A stretch of 5,601 bases of DNA from Actinomycetota bacterium (GCA_016870235.1 VGCB01000214.1:1-5601), one strand, 5' to 3'; shown: positions 1 through 5,601, counted from the stretch's first letter. Numbers and translations: made by a program. The notes: generated by a model not told the origin, from the letters alone.

Positions 1-876
1 GGCGTCCTCCTCGCGGCCGGCGGGTTCGCCCGCGACGGCGCCTTCCGCCGCCTCCACCAGCCCGCGGGCGACGAGTGGTCGTCGGCGGGTCGCGGCGACA
101 CCGGGGATCTCGTGAAGCTCGGGATCGGCCTCGGCGCCGACACCGCCCTGATGGACGACGCGTGGTGGGGCCCCGCGTTCGTCTCGCCCGAGGGCGCTCG
201 GCAGTTCTCCGTCTGGGAGCGCTCGATGCCCGGCGCGATCATCGTCGACCAGTCGGGTGAGCGGTTCGTCAACGAGTCGGCCTCGTACGTCGACGTCGGC
301 CACGCGATCCTCGAGCGCGACCGGCTGACGCCGGCGATCCCCTCCTGGTTGATCATGGACGCCCGGCACCGCCGCCGCTACGCGTTCGGGGCGTTCCCGC
401 CCGGCCGCACGCCGAAGGCCGCGATCGGCTCCGGATTCGTCGTCAAGGCCGGGTCGATCGCCGCGCTCGCGGCCGCGACGGGCATCGACGGGGACGGGCT
501 GCGCCGCACGATCGACCGCTTCAACGGCTTCGCGCGCACGGGCGTCGACGAGGACTTCCGGCGCGGGTCGAACGTCTACGACACCTACTACGGCGACCCG
601 CGCGTGCGGCCGAATCCGAACCTCGGGCCGATCGGGAACGCGCCCTTCTGGGCGGTGAAGGTCTTCCCCGGCGACCTCGGCACCAAGGGCGGGCTCGTCA
701 CCGACGTCGACGGCCGCGTCCTCCGGCCCGACGGCTCGGCGATCGGCGGTCTCTACGCGGCCGGGAACACGACGGCGACGGTGATGGGGCGGACGTATCC
801 GGGGCCGGGCGGAACGCTCGGGCCGGCGCTCGTGTTCGCGTACCGCGCTGCGCGCGCGATGGCCGAGACCGGGTAG
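1..876 (+). CDS. KstD-like FAD-dependent dehydrogenase, C-terminal part (5' end outside window)
   Basis: The reading frame is open from base 1 to the TAG at 874-876, giving 291 visible residues; the start lies upstream. It matches the C-terminal part of the FAD_binding_2 / 3-ketosteroid Δ1-dehydrogenase family, FAD enzymes that remove hydrogens from the ring next to a 3-keto group. Visible marks are the strand LLAAGGF (residues 3-9), the GERFVNES block with a following Tyr96, GTKGGL (227-232), GLYAAGN (250-256), and MGRTYPGPGGTLGPA with Tyr266 and Gly270. The Tyr and Gly of this last motif correspond to the catalytic Tyr and Gly of characterised KstD proteins, and Tyr96 may be the second active-site tyrosine; that mapping is from memory. 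The GTG at 112 is internal, not the start. A SnoaL-like gene follows after 20 bases. Relatives acting on Δ4(5α)-steroids or other cyclic ketones cannot be excluded, so no symbol is given. Confidence 0.85.
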   Translation, partial: GVLLAAGGFARDGAFRRLHQPAGDEWSSAGRGDTGDLVKLGIGLGADTALMDDAWWGPAFVSPEGARQFSVWERSMPGAIIVDQSGERFVNESASYVDVGHAILERDRLTPAIPSWLIMDARHRRRYAFGAFPPGRTPKAAIGSGFVVKAGSIAALAAATGIDGDGLRRTIDRFNGFARTGVDEDFRRGSNVYDTYYGDPRVRPNPNLGPIGNAPFWAVKVFPGDLGTKGGLVTDVDGRVLRPDGSAIGGLYAAGNTTATVMGRTYPGPGGTLGPALVFAYRAARAMAETG

Positions 877-896
877 CGGCTGGCAGACTCGGTGGC

Positions 897-1268
897 GTGC
901 TCGATCCCGCTGCCGTCGTGCGCACGTTCTTCGAGCGGATGCAGGAGCGCGCATGGGACGCCGCCGCGGAGCTCGTCTCTGGAGCCGCGCAGATCCGCTT
1001 CAGCGAAACCGGGGAGCGGTTCGACGGCGACGGCTTCCTGCGGATGAACCGCGACTACCCCGAGGGGTGGTCGCTGCGCGTCGTCGACGTGATCGCGGAC
1101 GGCGACCGTGTCGCCGCCCAGGTCCGGGTCGAGCAGGACGGGACGAACTTCTGGTGCGCGGGGTTCTACACCGTCCGCGACGGCGCCATCGTCGCGGGCG
1201 TCGAGCACTGGGTGACCGAGGGGGCGACCGCGCCGCCGGCCTGGCGCCGGCCGTACACGGTCCGTTAG
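897..1268 (+). CDS. SnoaL-like / NTF2-fold protein, 123 aa
   Basis: A 123-residue protein starting at GTG 897 and ending at TAG 1266-1268. Its length and pattern fit the SnoaL-like branch of the NTF2 superfamily. The pattern is an N-terminal helix with VVRTFFERMQERAWDAAAELV (about 7-27), then a cone of β-strands ending in GFYTVRDGAIVAGVEHWV (89-106). Members bind small hydrophobic ligands and include polyketide cyclases, limonene epoxide hydrolase and ketosteroid isomerase, as well as many proteins with no known activity. Where ketosteroid isomerase has its catalytic Asp after the first β-strand, this protein appears to have Phe35 (IRFSET), so isomerase activity is doubtful. No signal peptide or membrane segment is visible. 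The ribosome binding site is weak (a GGTGG just before the GTG). The gene follows the KstD-like gene by 20 bases and is probably co-transcribed and translated with it, which suggests a role on the same substrate. The fold is fairly sure and the function unknown. Confidence 0.78.
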   Translation: MLDPAAVVRTFFERMQERAWDAAAELVSGAAQIRFSETGERFDGDGFLRMNRDYPEGWSLRVVDVIADGDRVAAQVRVEQDGTNFWCAGFYTVRDGAIVAGVEHWVTEGATAPPAWRRPYTVR

Positions 1269-1290
1269 GGACACGGCTACCGGCAATACG

Positions 1291-1331
1291 GGAAACGATC
1301 GCTCAGAGACGCCCTGCGACCTACCGTTTCC
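1291..1331. terminator. Possible bidirectional terminator hairpin between convergent genes
   Basis: GGAAACG (1291-1297) is a perfect 7-base inverted repeat of CGTTTCC (1325-1331), and an inner TCGC (1299-1302) can pair with GCGA (1316-1319), leaving a 13-base loop and a small internal loop. It lies in the 64-base gap between the ends of two convergent genes, where a shared terminator is expected. There is no T-tract on either side, so intrinsic termination is only a guess. Confidence 0.3.
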
Positions 1332-1332
1332 G

Positions 1333-1785
1333 TCACGACGAGCGGGGCGTGGGCTCGAGGATCACGATCGGGATCTCGCGCGCCGTGCGCTCCTGGTACT
1401 CCTCGTACGTGGGGTAGACCTCGTTCATCAAGGCCCAGAGCCGCGGGCGCTCCTCCGCCGTCGCCGTCCGCGCGCGGACCGGGATGCGCTCCGCCTTCAC
1501 CTGGATCTCGGCCTCCGGGTGGGCTTCCAGGTTGCGGTACCAGTAGGGGTTCTCGGTCGCGCCGCCGAGGGAGGCGACGAGCAGGTAGTCGGCGCCGTCG
1601 CGCCCGAACATCAGTGGCACGCTCCGCTTCTCGCCGCTCCGCCAGCCCGTGGTCGTCAGGACCAGGATCGGCGCGCCGCGGAAGACGTAGCCCTCCTCGC
1701 CGTCCGAGTCGAGGTACTGGCGAAGGTGATCCTTGCAGGTGCGGCGGACGATCTCGTTCCGTTCCGCCTCGGCTCTCACGGTCAT
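1333..1785 (-). CDS. DDN-type deazaflavin (F420)-dependent nitroreductase family protein, 150 aa
   Basis: A 150-residue protein, the usual length for the family, from ATG 1785 to TGA 1335-1333. It matches the F420H2-dependent quinone reductase/deazaflavin-dependent nitroreductase family, split-barrel proteins related to mycobacterial Ddn. Members use reduced F420 to reduce quinones, enones or nitroaromatics. The diagnostic blocks are LTTTGWRSGEKRSVPLMF (43-60), which lines the cofactor phosphates, and VASLGGATENPYWYRNLEAHPE (70-91). The tail EVYPTYEEYQERTAREIPIVIL (122-143) is also typical. A strong AGGAG sits just before ATG 1785 and fixes this start; the frame stays open further upstream, but those residues would lie inside the preceding gene and show no family resemblance. 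It is the last gene of a three-gene run, 22 bases after the shorter LLM gene. Cytoplasmic or membrane-peripheral; no transmembrane segment. Substrate unknown. Confidence 0.92.
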   Translation of the reverse strand: MTVRAEAERNEIVRRTCKDHLRQYLDSDGEEGYVFRGAPILVLTTTGWRSGEKRSVPLMFGRDGADYLLVASLGGATENPYWYRNLEAHPEAEIQVKAERIPVRARTATAEERPRLWALMNEVYPTYEEYQERTAREIPIVILEPTPRSS

Positions 1786-1789
1786 CGCG

Positions 1790-1795
1790 TCTCCT
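1790..1795 (-). promoter_or_regulatory. Ribosome binding site of the DDN-type gene
   Basis: On the minus strand GAGAGGAGA (1798-1790) precedes ATG 1785 by about 4 bases from its end, with the AGGAG core at best spacing. It decides the start of the 150-residue protein against the longer open frame. Confidence 0.75.
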
Positions 1796-1807
1796 CTCGT
1801 TCTCGGG

Positions 1808-2644
1808 TCACCCGCCGGCAGGCGGCGTGTCGCCGGCGAGGCGCCAGGGCTCGGTCTCGTCCCAGAACTCCTCGAGCCCCGGCGGCAGGCGGTCGAGCTG
1901 GACGCGGGGGCGCACGACCGAGGCGATCTCGCGGAGCGCCTCGACCGGGGCCGCCACCGCCGCCCAGTCCTGGTCCCACGCCCCGCGCGCGGCTCGGAGT
2001 CGGGCAAGGAGCGTGGGCGCGTCCGTCCAATGCTCACGGCGCGCGCGCGGCGCGCCGAGCGAGGCAGGTGCCGTCGCTGCGTCCTGCCAGGCGCGCTGGA
2101 GATCGGCGTCGTCTTCAGAGGTGTCCGCGAGGTAGCCGAGCCCGCGGGGGAACGCCTGCTCGCGTCCGCCGCCTGCGACCCAGAGCTCGAGCCGCGCCTG
2201 CGCCGGAGCCGGGGTCACACGCACCCTCCGCTCCGGGTTGTGGACGTTCTGGTCGAGGCCGGCCGGCACCGTCCAGTGCCGGCCCTCGAAGCGGAACGGG
2301 CGAGCCGCGAACGAGAGCCGGAGGAGGTCGAGCACCTCGCCGTAGACGTCCTCACGTCCCGGCGCGGGCCGCACTGCGAGGATCACCCGCCCGCCGCTCG
2401 CGACGTCGACGACCGCCGCCTCCTCGGCCAGCTGGATCGGGTGCCGATCGCCGCCGTCGACGAGGGCGGCGAGACGGGTGTCCGGCACGCGGGCGGCGAC
2501 GGCGGCCGCGACGACGAGCGGGGCCGGGAGCGTCTCGGACGCGGTCAGCAGCACGCCGTCGAGGCCCGCGGCATGGGTCGCCTCCGCGAGGCGGAGGACG
2601 TGGTCGAGCGACCGCGCCTCGACCGGCTCGATCAGGAATCTCAC
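1808..2644 (-). CDS. Luciferase-like (LLM class) flavin/F420-dependent oxidoreductase, short second subunit, 278 aa
   Basis: A 278-residue protein from GTG 2644 to TGA 1810-1808. The GTG overlaps the TGA of the preceding LLM gene (GTGA, 2644-2641), and GAGGGGG lies 4 bases upstream, so the start is well supported. It resembles the bacterial luciferase-like TIM-barrel family: LAEATHAAGLDGVLL (19-33), EEAAVVDVASGGRVILAV (74-91), the middle segment RPFRFEGRHWTVP (115-127), and TPAPAQARLELWVAGGG (144-160). It lacks the N-terminal W-x-x-E-H motif seen in its neighbour, and its C-terminal half is short and divergent, ending in the Trp-rich EEFWDETEPWRLAG. Family members use FMN or F420 to oxidise aldehydes, alkanes, ketones or other small molecules. 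Because it is coupled to a second LLM gene it may be the non-catalytic partner of a heterodimer, as LuxB is to LuxA. Family assignment is good; cofactor and substrate are unknown. Confidence 0.82.
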   Translation of the reverse strand: MRFLIEPVEARSLDHVLRLAEATHAAGLDGVLLTASETLPAPLVVAAAVAARVPDTRLAALVDGGDRHPIQLAEEAAVVDVASGGRVILAVRPAPGREDVYGEVLDLLRLSFAARPFRFEGRHWTVPAGLDQNVHNPERRVRVTPAPAQARLELWVAGGGREQAFPRGLGYLADTSEDDADLQRAWQDAATAPASLGAPRARREHWTDAPTLLARLRAARGAWDQDWAAVAAPVEALREIASVVRPRVQLDRLPPGLEEFWDETEPWRLAGDTPPAGG

Positions 2645-3642
2645 GTCGCCCCCTCGAGGAGCGGCGCGACCTCCTCGGCCAGCCGGTGGATCTGCTCGAG
2701 CAGCTCGGCCTGCGAGTGGAAGTCGTAGTCGACGCGGAGCACGAACACCTCGACCCCGGCGGCGACATCGGCGCGCAGACGCGCCGCGATCTCCTCCGGC
2801 GTCCCGATCAGCGCGGCGCGGAGCGTGCGATCGCGCTGACGGGCGAGCTGGTCCGGGTTCTCGAACCCGACCGTGCCCTTCAGCACCCACCAGGCGCCGG
2901 CCTCCTCCAGGTAGTGCGCAGCGATGCGCTCACGTGCACGGTCGGCCGCTCGCCCGTCGGCGGCGACCCACGTGTCGCGCATGATCCCGATCGTGCCGCG
3001 GCCTCCGAGCGAGCGGTACTCGTCGAGGATCGGCGCCAGCTCGTGCGTGTAGATGGTCTGCGGCAGCACCAGGCTGTGCCCACGGCGGGCGGCCCGCTCG
3101 AGCGTCGGCGTCGCCATGCCGCCGAGCCAGATGCGGTCGACGAGCCCCTCGACCGCGGGCAGGATCTCCTCCTCCAGCCGCCGCCCGCGGCGGTCGCGGC
3201 GAAGACCGAGCGCGTCGAACTCGGCGTCGCGATGTCCGAGGCCGAGCCCAAGCTCGACCCGGCCGCCCGACAGCTGCTGCAGCGTCGCCACGTTCCGCGC
3301 CAGCCCGGCCGGGTCGTGCTGTGCACCGACGAGCATCGCCTGCCCGAGCCGGATGCGGGTCGTCCGCGCCGCCACCAGTGCCTCGGCGTGAAGCAAGGCC
3401 GGGCAGTAGCCGTCGTACCAGAGCCGGTGCTCCGCCAGCCAGATCCCATGGAAGCCGAGCCGATCCGCCAGCTCCGCGGCCTCGACGAGCTCGCGGTAGA
3501 GCACGGTCGGATGCGTCGGCCGCGCCGCCGTCGACTGCATCCCGAACAACCCGACCCCGATCCGCTCGATCAGCGCTCTCGCTCCCGGCCCTGTGCGAAC
3601 CCTGCAAACTGCACACCTGTCTGGGGCACCCCAACCCACCAC
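2641..3642 (-). CDS. Luciferase-like (LLM class) flavin/F420-dependent oxidoreductase, first subunit
   Basis: A bacterial luciferase-like TIM-barrel oxidoreductase of up to 333 residues. Numbered from GTG 3642, it shows GVGLFGMQ (29-36, first β-strand), LGFHGIWLAEHR (62-73, the family's W-x-x-E-H motif), TRIRLGQAML (95-104), LSGGRVELGLGLGHRDAEFDALG (124-146), IWLGGMATPTLERAARRGHSLVLP (171-194) and IGTPEEIAARLR (279-290). The middle segment normally lying between the post-GLGLG helix and the W-x-GG strand (about 40-60 residues) is almost absent. The family uses reduced FMN or F420. The start is uncertain. GTG 3642 or 3639 follows a stop at 3648 and adds about 23 residues with no family likeness (including a CAVC pair). 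Homology begins near 3573, where a CTG has a GGGAG 8 bases upstream. The coordinates use the outermost standard start. It overlaps the next LLM gene by 4 bases and is first in the LLM-LLM-DDN operon. Confidence 0.85.
   Translation of the reverse strand: MVGWGAPDRCAVCRVRTGPGARALIERIGVGLFGMQSTAARPTHPTVLYRELVEAAELADRLGFHGIWLAEHRLWYDGYCPALLHAEALVAARTTRIRLGQAMLVGAQHDPAGLARNVATLQQLSGGRVELGLGLGHRDAEFDALGLRRDRRGRRLEEEILPAVEGLVDRIWLGGMATPTLERAARRGHSLVLPQTIYTHELAPILDEYRSLGGRGTIGIMRDTWVAADGRAADRARERIAAHYLEEAGAWWVLKGTVGFENPDQLARQRDRTLRAALIGTPEEIAARLRADVAAGVEVFVLRVDYDFHSQAELLEQIHRLAEEVAPLLEGAT
2649..2655 (-). promoter_or_regulatory. Ribosome binding site for the coupled LLM gene
   Basis: GAGGGGG on the minus strand (2655-2649) encodes the last residues of the upstream LLM protein (LEGAT) and lies 4 bases before GTG 2644. 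With the 4-base GTGA overlap it supports translational coupling of the two LLM genes. Confidence 0.6.
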
Positions 3643-3651
3643 CCACTATTC

Positions 3652-3657
3652 ATTCTA
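3652..3657 (-). promoter_or_regulatory. Possible -10 element for the LLM-LLM-DDN operon
   Basis: The minus strand reads TAGAAT (3657-3652), five of six matches to TATAAT, inside an AT-richer gap (37 of 80 bases G or C in 3641-3720). The hexamer 17 bases further upstream (AACAGT) is a poor -35. Transcription would begin around 3645-3642, almost at the GTG at 3642, so a leaderless message is possible. The call is by eye only. Confidence 0.3.
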
Positions 3658-3674
3658 GTCTGTTGTCACGGGCT

Positions 3675-3698
3675 ACTGTTCTCCAAAAGAGCAACAGT
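3675..3698. promoter_or_regulatory. Inverted repeat between ligase and LLM operon (operator or terminator)
   Basis: ACTGTTCTC (3675-3683) pairs with GAG-C-AACAGT (3689-3698): nine base pairs, one bulged C at 3692 and a five-base loop. A further CTGTTG at 3660-3665 repeats the left arm 16 bases away. The element lies 19 bases past the ligase stop and over the -35 area of the possible promoter at 3652-3657. With no T-tract after it on either strand it could be a regulator site rather than a terminator. The rest of the 74-base gap shows nothing else clear. Confidence 0.4.
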
Positions 3699-3716
3699 TC
3701 GTCCACAATCATCCGG

Positions 3717-5318
3717 TCATTCGAGCCCGAGCTCGTGCATGAGGGCTTCACGGAGCCGGAACTTCTGGATCTTCGTCGCCGACATCGGCCACTCGTCGAC
3801 GAACCGGACGTGCCGTGGGATCTTGAAGCTCGAGATCTGCCCCGTGCAGAAGGCGATCAGCTCGTCCTCGGTCGCCGTGGCGCTGGGCGCGAGCTCGACG
3901 AAGGCCGCAGGCACCTCCGCATAGCGCGCGTCGGGGATGGCCACGACCTGCGCGAGCTTGACCGCCGGATGGGTGCCGAGGAAGTCCTCGATCTCGAGCG
4001 CGGCGACGTTCTCGCCGCCGACCTTCAGCATGTCCTTGGAGCGGCCCACGTAGGCGATGCGACCGGCCTCGTCCATGCGGCCGAGGTCGCCGGTGTGGAA
4101 CCAGCCGCCGCGCCAGGCCTCGGCGGTCTTCTCCGGATCCTTGTAGTAGCTCTCCGAGCAGGCCGACCCGCGCAGGACGATCTCCCCCACCTCACCGACC
4201 GGCAGCTCCTCGTCGGTCTCGGGGTCGACGACCCTGACCTGCGTGCAGCGGAGCGGCGGGCCGCCCGTCGAGATGCGCGCCTCGAGCGGGTCGTCGAGCC
4301 GGCCGAACGAGACGCAGCCGCCGCCCTCGGTGATCCCGTAGGGGGCGACGAGGATTGCGTTCTCGAAGCGCGACTGGACGTCGCGCAGCGCCTCGGGCGT
4401 GCCGATCGCGTTGACCGCACGGATCCGGGAGAGGTCGGTGGTGGCGAAGTCGGGATGGTGGATCAGGTCCTGGACGAAGGTGGGAAAGGTCGGGTAGCAC
4501 CACGTCGCCCCGTGCTCGTCCATCAGCCGGAGCCCCGCCGCGGGATCCCAGTGGGTCTGGGTGAGGAACGTCGCTCCGCCCCAGAAGACGGTCAGCATCA
4601 GCTCGAGCCCGGCGAGGTGGTACATCGGCAGCGGGTCCCAGAAGACGTCGGCGTCGGAGATCTCGAACCGCTCGGCGATCGCCGTCGCCGCCTGCACGAT
4701 CGCCTCGTGCGTGAACGGGCAGCCCTTCGGGTTCGCGGTCGTCCCGGACGTGTACATCATCACGGCCTCCTCGCGAAGGCGGACGACACGGCGGGCGTCG
4801 TCGACCTCGGCCTCGGCTACCTGCTCCGCAGCCTCGACGAACGCGGCGCGGTCGACGTACCCCTCGCGCGAGGAGGCACCGAGGAGGATCCGACGCCGGA
4901 AACGCGGTGGCAGCCCGCCCGCGGTCGAGTCGGCGAGGAGCTGCGCGAAGTCGACGAAGTCGGCGACGAGATCGGTGGTGACGACGGCGACGAGATCGGC
5001 GTCCTCGAGGACGTGCGACAGCTCGCGCACCTTGAACCGCGCGTTGATCGTGAGGACGGGGATGCCGGCGAACGCGGCGCCGAACACCGTCTCGACGAAG
5101 TCGAGGCAGTTCGGCATCAGCAGGCCGATCCGCTCGCCGGGCCGGATTCCGAGGCCGAGAAGCGAGCGGGCCGAGCGCCGGGCTCCCTCGTACAGCTCGG
5201 CGTAGGTTCGCCGGAGGTCGGGGAAGACGAGCGCGTCCCGATCAGGCCAGCGGGTGGCGGCCCGGGCGAGGACGTCGCCCATCGTCGCCACCTCCACGTA
5301 GGCGGCCGGGCCCCTCAT
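3717..5318 (-). CDS. AMP-forming acyl/aryl-CoA ligase (FadD-like, ANL superfamily), 533 aa
   Basis: A full-length class I adenylate-forming enzyme that turns a carboxylic acid, ATP and CoA into an acyl-CoA through an acyl-AMP. The core motifs are present: P-loop [11 protein letters not shown] (189-199), PMYHLAG (231-237), YGITE (327-331), HTGDLG with Asp411 (408-413), the hinge [14 protein letters not shown] (425-438), and the C-terminal lysine in [11 protein letters not shown] (510-520). The last motif lacks the glycine usually found before the catalytic lysine (T-K-I-Q-K instead of T-G-K-I-Q-K); Lys516 can still serve. The long-chain type cannot be told from aryl or steroid side-chain types by eye. 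ATG 5318 overlaps the TGA of the upstream SDR (ATGA), but has no ribosome binding site; ATG 5282 (Met13) has a consensus one and would give 521 residues. Cytoplasmic, no membrane segment. The stop is TGA 3719-3717. An SDR immediately upstream and redox genes downstream suggest a degradative operon. Confidence 0.93.
   Translation of the reverse strand: MRGPAAYVEVATMGDVLARAATRWPDRDALVFPDLRRTYAELYEGARRSARSLLGLGIRPGERIGLLMPNCLDFVETVFGAAFAGIPVLTINARFKVRELSHVLEDADLVAVVTTDLVADFVDFAQLLADSTAGGLPPRFRRRILLGASSREGYVDRAAFVEAAEQVAEAEVDDARRVVRLREEAVMMYTSGTTANPKGCPFTHEAIVQAATAIAERFEISDADVFWDPLPMYHLAGLELMLTVFWGGATFLTQTHWDPAAGLRLMDEHGATWCYPTFPTFVQDLIHHPDFATTDLSRIRAVNAIGTPEALRDVQSRFENAILVAPYGITEGGGCVSFGRLDDPLEARISTGGPPLRCTQVRVVDPETDEELPVGEVGEIVLRGSACSESYYKDPEKTAEAWRGGWFHTGDLGRMDEAGRIAYVGRSKDMLKVGGENVAALEIEDFLGTHPAVKLAQVVAIPDARYAEVPAAFVELAPSATATEDELIAFCTGQISSFKIPRHVRFVDEWPMSATKIQKFRLREALMHELGLE
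5290..5295 (-). promoter_or_regulatory. Consensus ribosome binding site inside the ligase 5' end
   Basis: GGAGGT on the minus strand (5295-5290) lies 7 bases before ATG 5282, the thirteenth codon of the longer ligase frame. It favours a 521-residue product, in competition with or in addition to the ATG at 5318 that overlaps the SDR stop codon. Confidence 0.5.
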
Positions 5319-5601
5319 GCCGGAGCGAGACCGCGGACGGAGGGAAGCAGGCTGGTCGAGAAGTCGCCGTCGACGACGAGGTTGACGCCCGTGACGTCGC
5401 TCGCGTCCGGCCCGGCGAGGAAGGCGATCGCCGCCGCGACCTCCTCCGGGTCGGCGATCCGGCGGAGCGGCAGGAGCGCCGCACGCTGCGCCTTGCGCTC
5501 GAGGTCGTCGTGGGCGTCGACGATGCCCGCGTTCGAGACCAGGGCATCGAGGCCGCCGAGCCGCTCGTGGGCCGCGGCCGCGACGGCGGCGAGCCGGGCC
5601 G
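5315..5601 (-). CDS. Short-chain dehydrogenase/reductase, 5' end outside window, with large internal deletion
   Basis: Ninety-four residues are visible before TGA 5317-5315; the N-terminal part with the nucleotide-binding site lies outside. The visible part begins with [15 protein letters not shown] (11-25), the SDR strand-4 NAG motif, and ends with [20 protein letters not shown] (44-63) and [14 protein letters not shown] (68-81), the standard C-terminal end of classical SDRs using NAD(P)H. Only about 18 residues separate NAG from PLRR, where a classical SDR has roughly 115-120. The active-site Ser, the Y-x-x-x-K motif and the PG loop are all absent, and there is no frameshift or stop. The product should be catalytically dead, or a remnant kept for coupling to the ligase, whose ATG overlaps this stop by ATGA. 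An assembly collapse is an alternative. VVDGDF has Asp where the family usually has a second Gly. Family assignment is firm; function is doubtful. Confidence 0.8.
   Translation of the reverse strand, partial: ARLAAVAAAAHERLGGLDALVSNAGIVDAHDDLERKAQRAALLPLRRIADPEEVAAAIAFLAGPDASDVTGVNLVVDGDFSTSLLPSVRGLAPA

Noticed and set aside
112..876. GTG at 112 as the start of the KstD-like gene
   Set aside because: The frame is open to base 1 and residues before 112 (LLAAGGF) match the family, so the gene begins outside the window.
1333..2037. Upstream extension of the DDN-type frame to 234 residues
   Set aside because: The added 84 residues are low-complexity Arg/Ser/Pro sequence overlapping the LLM gene, while ATG 1785 has a strong ribosome binding site and gives the normal family length.
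1808..2890. Extension of the second LLM gene to 360 residues
   Set aside because: The extra 82 residues have no likeness to the family and overlap the first LLM gene by about 250 bases; GTG 2644 with GTGA overlap and GAGGGGG is a better start.
3675..3698. A classical intrinsic terminator after the ligase
   Set aside because: The hairpin has no T-tract on its 3' side on either strand, so it is listed only as a possible operator or structural element.
1519..3924. An 801-codon open frame on the plus strand antisense to the DDN-type and LLM genes and the ligase end
   Set aside because: It is Arg/Pro/Ala-rich with no family motif and lies opposite four well-supported proteins. Long antisense frames are common when codon third positions are nearly all G or C.
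4561..5205. A 214-codon plus-strand frame inside the CoA ligase
   Set aside because: It is Ser/Arg/Thr-rich with no recognisable domain and is fully antisense to conserved ligase motifs.

Overview
The window is a piece of a very GC-rich chromosome, probably from an actinomycete-type bacterium. The support is roughly 70% GC by eye, strong C/G third-position bias, GTG starts, purine-rich ribosome binding sites, and a gene set rich in flavin- and F420-type oxidoreductases. A Thermoleophilia-like lineage is a guess. No RNA genes, insertion sequences or CRISPR repeats were seen.

The layout is two convergent blocks. On the plus strand (1..1268) lie the C-terminal 291 residues of a 3-ketosteroid Δ1-dehydrogenase-type flavoprotein and, 20 bases later, a small SnoaL/NTF2-fold protein. 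A 64-base convergent gap with a possible hairpin (1291..1331) separates them from the minus-strand block.

The minus-strand block is read from right to left. It holds a 5'-truncated short-chain dehydrogenase (5601..5315), an AMP-forming acyl/aryl-CoA ligase (5318..3717, overlapping the dehydrogenase by ATGA), and an AT-richer gap of about 74 bases with an inverted repeat and a possible -10 element. Beyond the gap are two tandem luciferase-like monooxygenase (LLM) family genes overlapping by GTGA (3642..2641 and 2644..1808) and a DDN-type deazaflavin-dependent nitroreductase family gene (1785..1333). The last three form a tight operon, probably with its own promoter in the gap.

Taken together the genes look like part of a catabolic locus for a cyclic or steroid/terpenoid-like ketone or acid: a CoA ligase to activate the acid, an SDR for alcohol/ketone redox, a KstD-like enzyme for ring dehydrogenation, and flavin/F420 enzymes for further oxidation or reduction. 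This pathway reading is inference; no substrate can be named from sequence alone.

The most unusual points are: (1) the SDR runs from its NAG motif almost directly into the C-terminal part of the fold, in frame, with roughly 95-100 residues missing, including the catalytic Ser, Tyr and Lys, yet it stays translationally coupled to the ligase; (2) the two coupled LLM genes are each incomplete in different places, which suggests a heterodimer like LuxAB.
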